Source of the DNA: Acanthaster planci
Lineage: Eukaryota > Echinodermata > Asteroidea > Valvatida > Acanthasteridae
Direction of reading: 5' to 3'
Assembly: GCF_001949145.1 (NCBI RefSeq)
Contig: NW_019091471.1
Coordinates: 493,901 to 557,900 of the forward strand
Length of the DNA stretch: 64,000 nt
The notes under the pieces were generated by a model that ran no database searches, was not told the origin of the DNA, and worked only from the letters and a program-made list of their open reading frames with translations. Positions 26,736 through 37,800 of this stretch are shown here, piece by piece. Numbering within the stretch: position 1 is the first letter of the stretch; the number at the start of each line of letters is the position of its first letter. The translations under genes and the position numbers were made by a program.

Positions 26736-26906
26736 ACAAGAGATTCGGATGCAGCCTAAGTCTGACTGCACAACCACCTCTTTGTGCGTGTCAATGCAGA
26801 TGCTTCAAATTTCGCGCATTGTACCGCTCGACGACCACGTGTACTATTAAAAGAAAACACCAGGATGGAATAAATTGGGAGCAGCCCTGCAACGAGAGAA
26901 GACTAT

Positions 26907-27072
26907 AGACCTTTTACCTGAGATGACTGAATCGTGCTCAATGTGTTATGACGGTAATAAGTGATGGTGTTGTGATGGTTATCTACTTATTTGAGATATG
27001 CGATCACTGTGGCCAAAGGTGGTGGTATTGTTTCCATTTAGCGCAATCCAGTCACGTGGGTGAAAAAGGTCT
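26907..27072. repeat. Short element with 12-bp inverted ends
   Basis: AGACCTTTTACC (26907-26918) and GGTGAAAAAGGTCT (27059-27072) are imperfect inverted partners enclosing about 140 bases without coding content. Confidence 0.3.
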
Positions 27073-28444
27073 TTTACGGCTGTGAATGAAGATTTGGCGT
27101 AACACCTTGCAGACATTTTTCTACCATTCTTCTAAAGTTTTGGCAGGAAAGATATGCCCCCATATGGTTATAAAATTATTGTTTTTGCTGCCTATAATCG
27201 TCCCATCAGAAGAGGGAAGCATTGTCAGGTCGATTCTTTAACTGGTGAATTTCAGTGGCGTTTCACCAGCGAGAGCTGGGGATTAGTCATCCCGATGTCT
27301 TGCCAGTGTTTATTTTAGAAATTGAAAGAGTCAGCATCTTATAGAAACGGCATTGCCAATTCTCTTGAGGGAAGGGGGAATGAGTAATTTTAGATACGCC
27401 ACGGGTGGGATTCCAGATAAAGCTGGGGACGATCTGATCAATGTTTATTTTTGTGTACATTTTACGGGTGTTAAGAAAAGATGGCTTTACTCCATAGCAG
27501 AATATGACTCAAATGATGTTCACATCCAAAGTACAAGGTCATGTTCAAAGCTTCAATGCATGCTTCATTTTTACAGTCCCATGCAAACTCTCATGCATTG
27601 GCCCATTCGGAGGACCCATACCCGTGGCGATGTTCTTCATCTTTTATTAGGCCAGCACTTCTCATTTTTTTGGGATGAAATACCGTGCTTGGCAACGGAG
27701 GATAGAACAAAAATGAAACTGAAATGTCAATGTTACTGTTTTCTTATGTACAACGAATTTGTCTAGGATCAGAGGATTCTGATAAGAGACAGCGGTACCC
27801 CTGCCACCATATTGGTGGCTTTTGCTGTATGCATTTTTCCTCACTAGAAAAACTAGGTCATTGAAAAAAATGGAAATTTCGTTTTCCCCCCAAAATACCC
27901 ACGTTGGAGAAAAGGAGTGATTTTTAAAATAAAGATTGTAGCATTCGAGGTCGACGCGTTCGTAACGTAACAAAAAATGTCATCCTCAAACACCGTGGCG
28001 GATGTTTCTATCATTTCAAATCTACACTCCCATTACAAGCTGATCCATCGTCCCTGATCGTTAACATCAAGTGACAACTTCAATAGTTACAAGTAAAGAT
28101 TACACAATTTGAAAGAGTACCAACAAAATTAAGAACCTCCCCCCCCCGAAACATGAGATTGAAGTGAATGAGAGCAATTTGTGGTTCATAAGTATCGGGT
28201 TCAAGTCTGTTTTTCAGGCTGCACCACTCGGCGCAGCATCATTCCTCCACGGTTTTACGCTCGCGCAACGCTCTCAGTAGATCCAAATGGTGTCCAGCTG
28301 ACAACTGGATTTACATTGTGTCTGCTACATCCGCTGGTAAAAATAGCTGAATAAGGCGGCAATTCTTAAGAAATGAACAGTAGCGAAATCACGGACCACA
28401 TTTGCGTAACATTTATAAGGTTGCAGGCCTAGGTATGAATAGGC
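27073..28444. other. Intergenic upstream of OS9; no supported gene
   Basis: A 137-codon + frame (27353-27766) has no recognisable motif. A C-run lies at 28140-28147. Nothing else seen before the SINE head at 28445. Confidence 0.6.
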
Positions 28445-28515
28445 CCGGGAGAGCGGGTTAGCGTAGCGGTTCTTTCCTCGCTTTGCACCCGGGTTCGAAG
28501 CCTGGGTTGGCCCAG
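28445..28515 (+). repeat. tRNA-like SINE head with intact A and B boxes, upstream of OS9
   Basis: TAGCGTAGCGG (28459-28469) fits the A-box consensus exactly and GTTCGAAGC (28493-28501) fits the B box exactly. The T-arm can form a six-pair stem with a seven-base loop. The sequence AGCGGTTCTTTCCTC matches the head of SINE copy A, but the body downstream is different, so this is a truncated or different family member. It lies about 240 bases before the OS9 start codon. A cloverleaf acceptor stem is not evident, so it is not called a tRNA gene. Confidence 0.6.
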
Positions 28516-28662
28516 TGGATTTGGTACCCAGTTCACATTCGCTCTCGCGATCACCATTTTTTTAAAATGCCGGTATTTATCACTGGCAGCTAAATGAAGA
28601 GGCCTGTATTCACAATCTCTAATGAGTCGACCGTGCGCGCTATCTGCTGCCACCTCTCGCCG

Positions 28663-28710
28663 TATATAGGAGAAGAGCAGAATCTCGTTCTGGTATGTAC
28701 CGTTTAGTTC
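28663..28710 (+). promoter_or_regulatory. Likely OS9 core promoter (TATA-like box)
   Basis: TATATA lies at 28663-28668, 70 bases before the OS9 ATG. An initiator-like TTAGTTC follows at 28704-28710. The box-to-initiator spacing (about 43) is longer than the usual 28-34, so the true start may be a few bases earlier. Inferred from position and motif only. Confidence 0.4.
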
Positions 28711-28737
28711 GCAGCCAAAAGAAAATAAACGAAGAAG

Positions 28738-28890
28738 ATGGCAAGACTCACTTGGGAGAGATGTTTCCTCGTCTTTTGCTGCAGTTTTTCGTTATTTTGC
28801 AGTAACATCTTTGCATTCTTGGATCTAGAAGAACTGAAATCTGTTCATTATGATATAGATATTTTGGCAACTCCCGTACTTCGTGGCAGG
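28738..28890 (+). CDS. OS9: OS9 exon 1: start codon and signal peptide
   Basis: Encodes residues 1-51. The ATG is the first in this frame after the TATA-like box and is followed by a hydrophobic, Cys/Phe/Leu-rich stretch (FLVFCC, FSLFC), as expected for an ER signal peptide. The block after it (LDLEEL..VHYDIDIL) matches the conserved mature N-terminus of OS-9 (LNLEEL..MRYGIEIL in vertebrates). Donor AGG|GTAAGG, phase 0. Intron 1 is about 3.5 kb and holds several mobile elements. Confidence 0.9.
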
Positions 28891-31800
28891 GTAAGGAATC
28901 ATAATTTCTGTACTGATCATGCTGAGCTGAGACTGCCAATGATCCCAATGCCGTGACTGCATGCTGTGCACTCACTGCCGTACGTACTTCCAGAACAGTA
29001 ACTCGAGGTTTACAAACCTTACAGCTCCATGCTTACATATAGCAATGTAAATGGTGCAGATCTGAAATGGTGCTACTTCAGTTTGTACAGAATTTTTCTG
29101 CCGTCACTACTATTTATTCCTAAGATTTCATGACGTCTTCTGGGATACAATTTGATATGGGATGGGGGGGTTCGTTTACATTATAGCCCATTAAAATGGT
29201 GAAATTTACGGAACGATTTTACTTCAATACCCCCCAAATTTTGTCCTTTTTTCTGCATCAATTTGAAGAATAAAGTATGAACATATTATGAGGTGCCTGG
29301 GTGAGGGGTTGGGGAAGAAAAATCCTAAGGGAAGAAAAAGGGGTGGGCTTTCGGGGGGAAAAGGGTGTCCCCTTCTTTCCCTCAGTCTCCCCCCTCTTTC
29401 CTTCCTGTCCTCTTTCTCCCTGCAGTACCTGTCTTCCACTTTTTGTTTCCTTGTCTTTACCATCTCCTCTTTATCTCAAGGATTCTCCCTTCCAATCTGG
29501 GGTTTGAACCTATTTCACTTCTGTAAGTCTTGATTTCAAGCTCCACAGTTTAGACCGCTCAGCCAAGCGGGTTGTTGCCAAAAATGGCCAATTTGTTATA
29601 TTTAACTTAGAGAATGAAGATATTGAAATAAAGGCGTGCACGTTTTGTGGACTATTCCACGTTGACTGTTACAAGGTAGGAGAAGTGGAGTGCTGTCCTG
29701 TAGGTTTCCCCCACACATTAAAGTATTGATATAATTCAAGAAAAAGTAACCAAAATGCTCTAGAATTGTAACAAAACTTATTTCCAAACACAAGAAGGGG
29801 TCCTTCAATTCACAAGAAGTTAAGGAGCTCTGCGTGCTCAGCTGCTGCCCCGCCACGGTCAGCTCAACCAGGGTGTGCATGACCCTATAACCCCTACGAG
29901 GGGTGTGAGAATTCAGCTTTTTTGTTTAGATTTTGACCCTGAATTTCTGCTTTTTTATACATCTGGTCTGTACAAAAGTATGGGAACTTTTACATTTTAG
30001 CTTTTTGGTAGCTGTTTTCAGCTTTAATTTTAAGTGGCCACCGTTTTTCCTTGTAGTTTTTAGCAGCTTGGAGATCTCTAAGTCACTTACTCTGGAGAAG
30101 TGACTAGTGGTCACTAAGTACATGTATCTGTTAGCCATCTGGAAGCAATAGCATTCATAACCTAAAAAGTGACATTTAGAAGGGAATTTAAGGGTGCAGT
30201 CCACTGGACAGTGTTGTAGTACTTGTACTCGGTACTGGTACTCGAGTACTACTCGAGAACTCTTTTCAGAGTACTCGTACTTGTACTCAGACGTCCAAGT
30301 ACTCATACTCGAACTACAGTTTTTGTATTCAGGCTACAAAATACTTGGAACCCAACATCCAAAAATTGTACTCGAGCATCAAAGTACTCGTACTGGATAC
30401 CACGGCTGTTAAAATATCAAAAATATCAACCCCAATGACCCAATATTCGATACGGTTCTGACAAAAAGAAGGCCTGAACATGGGACCATTAACGTATAAG
30501 ACCCATTCGCCGTCTTTTTGTGTACTTAACCAATCATGTACGCGAATTATGTTGTGGTACTCGAGAATGGTCCCGTGTTTTACTTGGGCATTGGTAGTCT
30601 GGTTCCTGGACCCAAAAATTCTAACGACGAACCCAGCATACAGAAACTCTTAGGCATGTGAATAATTGAGTTTGGAAAATAGATTTTGCTTCGCTGTGCA
30701 TGTTGTGTCAACTCAGTGCTAAAATGCACGTGTAGTGACCGTGACATTGCTAGCCAGATCATTTGTTCTTATAGCCATGTCATCTGCATTCGGTGTTTAT
30801 TTTACACAGTGGCAGGTTTTAGAATCTCTAAAGTAAGATAAAACTACTTTTGAATTAGTAGTACTTGTATTCACACTTGGAATTAGTAGTACATGTACTC
30901 GCACTTGGAATTAGAAGTACATGTACTTGTACTCGTACTTGGAATTAGAAGTACTAGTACTCGCACTCGGCAGTGTAAGTACTTGTAGTCGGAAACCAGT
31001 ACTTGTACATGGCTGACAAAGTACTCGACCTGTCTTTGTACTCGGCAGTACTTGGTACTTGGAAAAAAGTACTCGACTACAACACTGCCACTGAATTAAG
31101 CCCCATTGAAAACAGTGTAAAATCAGCATTCTTCGGGGCTCCATAACATGCATACCAACATCCCTGGTGTTCCTGAAATAAAAATTAAATTGTATTGTCC
31201 CTAAGTAAAGGGAAAAGAAGTCTGAAGTTGCACTATGATGTATGAATTCCATTGCGCGAAAACAAAGTTACATTGATAATTAAAAGATGAAACGAGAGGA
31301 TTCCTCAAAAGTACCCTAAGCCCTTTAGCCGACAAACCTGAATGAACAGAATGAAGACAATGAGAGGCAGTTATAGTTTAGAGGTGGGAGGAAAACCCCA
31401 GAGAAATATTCTGGGTAAAACCCACAGAATAAGGTAGGGACTAAAAACCCTATCCGCACATGGACTGAGCCAGGAGTTGAACCTCAACTGCAGAGGTGGA
31501 CTCACCATGCCAACCTGACTCCCCCAATCTGACCACACCAGCCTGACTTTTGGGGATGGATGTTTTAATCATGTGCTTCGTTTTGTTTTTTCTTTATTAA
31601 GAAAAAAAAAAGATTTTAAGTGTAGTGGTACAAAGGGTAAGACGTTTACACATTTAAACGAAAAAAGTTCCATATCCGTTTAGAGATTTTCCCAAACATC
31701 CGGCATCCATGTACTTTTGAGAAAAAAAGTATATTCTAAAACAATAAACATTGCTTGTTTTAAATGCCCCAACATCAATCTACATGTTTACATTGGTTGG

Positions 31801-34800
31801 ACCATGTGTATTGCTGAACTTTACAATTACGCATATATAAAAACACTGAGGTAGGCGGCAGAGGTCTCTGTAAAATGTTGGCTAAACGTTTAACTGTATG
31901 AGAAAGTTTTCTAAACAATTTTCAAATTAAACATAAATTCCCACCCTTAAGGGGTACAGATGGGAAGAAAACCAATGATTGTATATTTCAATAAATGAAA
32001 TTGTCTGAATTAAAAAACAACTTAAATTATACAAAGTATGTCAGACCACACCTCAACCGGTAATTCGTGTAAAGGGCTCTTGATGTTGCATCATAAGGCT
32101 CTCTGGAGAGTGCGTGGGCTGATCGTGACAATGTAAGGTTACTTTGTGGTTGGTGACCACGGTGCCAGAGAGCTGTCTGGAGTCATCCTCTGCATTTATT
32201 GAAATTTGATGGATTCCACTGGTCGCTTGAAAAGAGTTTGGCTTCCTTTGGGCCCTCTTACCTTTTTGATTGGTGTAGTCAGCAAGCAGTCTGCAGCAAG
32301 TGGAAGGGCCTCTGGCTGAAAACTTCACAGACATAAGTTGATTCAGTCACTACTACAGCTGTAGTTGGTTTTCTTTGTCAACCAGCCTGTCCAGCAGGAG
32401 GTCATGCACCTCTGGTCCAAGTTTGGCCAGCAGTACGAGTGCCAGCTGCCAGACATGACAGACTACGAGAAGGACCAGGAAGAGGAAAAGTTGGCCACTG
32501 ACATGGGCATCTCCGAGCTGCTGAAACCCATGGAGAATGCACCTTGTCTGGTCAAGGTAGGTCATGGAGCCTTAGATCGGGGTGGATTGGGCTAGGGTGC
32601 AGGGTAGGGCTTGGATTTGGAATCAGTTAGGGTTTTTTGTGTTGGGTTGGGTTGGGCTGGGATTGGCACTGCAATGCTGAGGGTCATCAGTGAGGAAAAG
32701 CTAGCCTTCATTGGGATTGGTTAAGATTTTGTGCTTGCAGTAGAATCATAATGTAAGTTTCAAAATTCAGAGTTACAGGATTGGCTTGGGGTAAGGAAGG
32801 ATTTTGTAGACATATCTTGCTGTTGTGTTTGGAACTCTTTCCATGGACAGTTGAAGGTCTTACTGTCCCTTGAAACTCAATGTGTTAGAAACCAGTTTGC
32901 GCACCTGTGGTGTGAAGCGTACGCAACATATTTTCATCTTCAAATCTTGAAATGAGGGACACCAAAGCAATGACGTTGCAAGTGTAAGCCTTCTTTCATT
33001 GTGTCACTGTTGAAGGGAAACTCGTGCTCGGTGTCCATCCAGAGTCCTTTTATTTTGTTTTGTTTCTCTTCCGGTGAGCACAGACCAAGGACTGGTGGAG
33101 TTACGAGTACTGTCACGGCAGATTTGTGAAGCAGTACCACCTAGAAGACGGTAAGATCATGGGAGATGTTGCATATCTGGGCCACTACGAGAGTGAGATG
33201 GATTGGAACAACAAGACACACAAGGTAGGTGGCTCTGTTTGAAATCGATGACCTTCACTCTGTGGCACATAGCCATGATCCGATAGTATGTTTTTGTTGC
33301 TGTGGTGTCCCTGAGCAAAATCATTCGCCTCAGTCACCTCTCTTAACCTGCAAGTGAATATTTATTGGCACAGATGTGATGTTATAAATTTACATGTATC
33401 AAAAACATTGATGTATGCATCAATAATCGATCAAATTTTAGGGACCAAGAGGTTTGACAAATTGAAAGAAATTTGGAACTCGAACGGTGATAGAGTGTTC
33501 CCAAAACTGCTTTCCAATCTTTTTATGTACTCTTTTAGACTTACCTTTGAATGTTATCAAATGGGATTTTTGGTTTCCAAATGTAAGAATTTGATGAAAT
33601 CTCTTTAAGTCAGACATCAGGAGCTTTAAAGGAAGGTTGTCCTCCATGACAGTGATACCAACCTGTTGAAAGATAAAGTCTCTTTCTAGTAGTTAATGTA
33701 TAACTCGAGGGAAACGAACTAGGTTTTTTTTCGTTTTCAGGATGCCAAGAGACACAGGTTGAATCGTTATCACAGCCACACTTATGTCAATGGCACCAAG
33801 TGTGACATAACGAAAAAACCTCGAGAGACGGAAGTCCGGGTATGTGACTGAATTTTGTGCTTTCCTCTGTGTTAAATGGACTACACTACCAAGCACTGTG
33901 TCCCTGGTACCTCCTGTTAATAAGAATAAAAACTTTCACTTTCACTTGTAAAGTTTTTGCAGTTTTACAAGGAAGCTGTGATTCATTTCTCAGTTTGAAA
34001 AGGTTGCAGTTTCGAAACTGATTGCTTGGTATTTTATCTCAAGAGCAAAAGTGAACTTGTCCAAACAACTTGCTTGACTGCTTTTCAACACAAAGTTACA
34101 CTTAATTTCATTCATACCAGATGCACTCAATCACAATTTTGATTTGATTTGAGTTGTGTGTCGTGAGATTCTAGCCACAAATCAATGCCGTTAGGAAAGT
34201 GTGGTGAAGGTTACTTTGATGACAAAAAAATTCCAATGATCTTTTTATATTAATGACTGTACTTGTTTCTTTTATCAGCTGTGCATCCACATTCAATACC
34301 AAACCCATTGCTGAGAAACAGTCTTGCTTAGGTGAATTTGAGTCAGGTAAAATGAACATCCCGATTTGACTCCCTCAGTTCGTATGTGCGGAAGGGCAGG
34401 GCGATTCCATCTTCCGCGTGGACGAGCCCTCATCCTGCGTCTACATCCTCACTGTCCACACCTCCCGCACGTGCCACCATCCTTACCTCCGGCCGCCGCC
34501 AAGCTTGAAAGCCAGGCCCGTGCTCTGCTACCCGGCTCTGGAACAAGACCAGTATGAGAAATATATGGAATTGAAGCAAGGTACATGTATAAGATCACTG
34601 AAAACTAAAAGGAAAAGTGTATATCTTCTCGAAACTGGCACAATGTGCGGCTGGCGTCTTTTCAATGGGGCCAGATTAGCGTGCAGCGGTATTGTATCGC
34701 TCATCACTGGAAAGCTGAATGCCGCAAACAGCGATATAATCTTTCAAAACAATGAAGGATTTCCTCCTCTATTGACCAGTGAAAAAATGTTGGCAATTTC

Positions 34801-37800
34801 CAGCAGCTCGGTCTTTTGTTCTGAGTACAGTCTTTTGTTATAAGGCTCAGCTCTTTTATCCAGTTTTGGGCTCCCTGGCTTCATGTATAAAGCCTATGTG
34901 TGCGAAACCGGGCACCCCGGCACGAAATAGTTAACCACTTCATGCAGGGGCATTTTTCAATGTTGATGATGCTGGGCCAGCATAATTATCATTTTTTCCA
35001 TTTTCAAAACTCTTCAAAAATTCATCATTTCATTTAACAGACGTTTATAGCCCCACAAAGTAATCTTTAGNNNNNNNNNNNNNNNNNNNNNNNNNNNNNN
35101 NNNNNNNNNNNNNNNNNNNNNNNNNNNNNNNNNNNNNNNNNNNNNNNNNNNNNNNNNNNNNNNNNNNNNNNNNNNNNNNNNNNNNNNNNNNNNNNNNNNN
35201 NNNNNNNNNNNNNNNNNNNNNNNNNNNNNNNNNNNNNNNNNNNNNNNNNNNNNNNNNNNNNNNNNNNNNNNNNNNNNNNNNNNNNNNNNNNNNNNNNNNN
35301 NNNNNNNNNNNNNNNNNNNNNNNNNNNNNNNNNNNNNNNNNNNNNNNNNNNNNNNNNNNNNNNNNNNNNNNNNNNNNNNNNNNNNNNNNNNNNNNNNNNN
35401 NNNNNNNNNNNNNNNNNNNNNNNNNNNNNNNNNNNNNNNNNNNNNNNNNNNNNNNNNNNNNNNNNNNNNNNNNNNNNNNNNNNNNNNNNNNNNNNNNNNN
35501 NNNNNNNNNNNNNNNNNNNNNNNNNNNNNNNNNNNNNNNNNNNNNNNNNNNNNNNNNNNNNNNNNNNNNNNNNNNNNNNNNNNNNNNNNNNNNNNNNNNN
35601 NNNNNNNNNNNNNNNNNNNNNNNNNNNNNNNNNNNNNNNNNNNNNNNNNNNNNNNNNNNNNNNNNNNNNNNNNNNNNNNNNNNNNNNNNNNNNNNNNNNN
35701 NNNNNNNNNNNNNNNNNNNNNNNNNNNNNNNNNNNNNNNNNNNNNNNNNNNNNNNNNNNNNNNNNNNNNNNNNNNNNNNNNNNNNNNNNNNNNNNNNNNN
35801 NNNNNNNNNNNNTCAATGGAAGCTATAGAATCATGGATACGTGCATATTAATGGATTTTCCTGCTGTTGATGTGCTATATGAATCTGAACTAAACTTAAA
35901 TCTGCTGTTAAGCGTTACTGCAGAGAAGGCAAAGGGTTGGTTGACCCTCAAAAAGATTTTTTTCTCCAACGGGAATCCCGATGCAGATGTTACTGGGCAT
36001 TTGGAATTCACAGGATTTGAAAATACAGACAATGACCCAGGCTTAGAAAACCCGAGTCAAGAGACTGTGTAGATATTATAACATATTTCACAAGCCCTGT
36101 ATATTTGCTGCTTTCTAACGTCACTGACCGCTGATCACACGATCACTGCCATGGGACATGAATCTGAAACTTACCACTGCTTACCCCTGTATGCACCTCA
36201 TCATTGGACCACACAGCCTTCTTGCTCTGGCAGCATGGCTACAGCAGTGGGCACTGCACACAAATCGTGAGTGTTGAGCAATGTGCCCCCTCTTGGAGCA
36301 GGAAGTTTGGGGTGGAAGCCCACTTGAGCAAGTTTGTTAAATTGTGTCATCAAAAGTCAAATCCTAATCAAACACGTATAGAAAATATGAAAAAAAAAAT
36401 GCTCAAGATCATGGTATTGACTAACCCCTTCGCGTTAGTAATTCTGTTGACCGTGACTGCTGGGCTGTGGTATGCCCTGAATGGAGGGCTTTGTCCAGCA
36501 GCAGGCCCCATTGAACCAGCAGCTGCATGGTGAATAGACTGTATGTGTGGTATGCACTAATCCTCACACAAAGCCGCGCCTCTTGCCGTCTCCCGGAGCG
36601 AAGGGGTTAAGATTGAATGAGATTTGTACGCAGTCGTATTGCATTTTGTGTGCAGAATCCTCACTTTTTGACGATTTGGACCAGTCAGATGTGAACATGG
36701 ATGGATTGGAAGAGGCCTTGGCCATGGGTGTAGACCCCACACAGCTCAGCACCCTGGTAAAATCAATACTCCAATCAGTACAGGACAATGTCAAGAGCAT
36801 TGATGAGGAGGTTGCAGGTGAGGGGTCAAAGGTCACATTCAGAGCCTGTGAGCGTATTAAGTGCAAGTGCATGACTGGCCGTGAACGGGCAACTGTAATT
36901 AGGAAAGTTGAGGCACAAACTCCTTAGCCATCCACAGAACTGCTAGTGTTTTAGACTCGTTAGATGTCACTTTCATGAAGTGGCCCCAAATTCCTTACTT
37001 TTGCGGAGAGCTCCAGCATTTTTCCTTCCAGTGTGGGACACATGCTGGTAGAGCATTCTTGCTACTTTGTTTTGATATTGCTGAAGTAGGAAGGACTGTG
37101 TTGCAGTGATTGCACAAATACAGGTGTTATGAAATATCCTAAAGATGTAATATCCTCAGTTGGTCTGCAGAGTTTATGAGTATTTGAGCTGAATGTATTC
37201 ACAAAGAAGACGTTGGGTTGTTTCATGGTAGACAAATCTGAAACCAGTGGAGATTCTCTGAAGATGAAAGGACCACCCGAGGAAGTTGACGATGAAGAAG
37301 ACGAAGATGATGATGATGAGGAGGGGGATGACCTGCTTGAGAAGCTAGCCCTCACTGACCTGGATACCGACAGATTCCTCGAGGACCCTGAACTGGAGCG
37401 CCTGATGGAGGACGACATCGGCGAGTTGGTGGCAAAGTACAGAGGTCAGATTCCCAAGTTGACCTCCGACCCAGCCGAGGTGGCCAGGATGAACGAGATG
37501 ATCGACAACATTGAGGCCACGCTTCAAGAGATCAATGCCGTCAACAGTCTCATTGAAGAGGTAATTGTGGCTGGAAATCCATTGAAACAACTGGGAAATT
37601 ATCCATATAGATCTGCTTATTTTCAAGTGGCAACGTACCTCATTCGTACATGATCTGATAGCTTGTGTTTCCCCATAACAGGCTGTTTTTCAGTTGTTGG
37701 TGAATTCACATCCCTTGCAGACTTTCCGTGCAATTCTGTTCCTGCAGCCGTGTAACTTCGTATTGGTTGATTCCTTTGTAGGGACTTCAGTTGTAAGATT

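Noticed and set aside
28445-28515. Genuine tRNA gene
   Set aside because: A and B boxes and a T-arm are present, but no acceptor stem pairing was found; matches a SINE head.
34581-34843. Extension of OS9 exon 5 past its donor
   Set aside because: Loses OS-9 similarity exactly at GTACAT; exon 6 phase fits splicing here.
35067-35816. 249-codon frame
   Set aside because: Made entirely of N.
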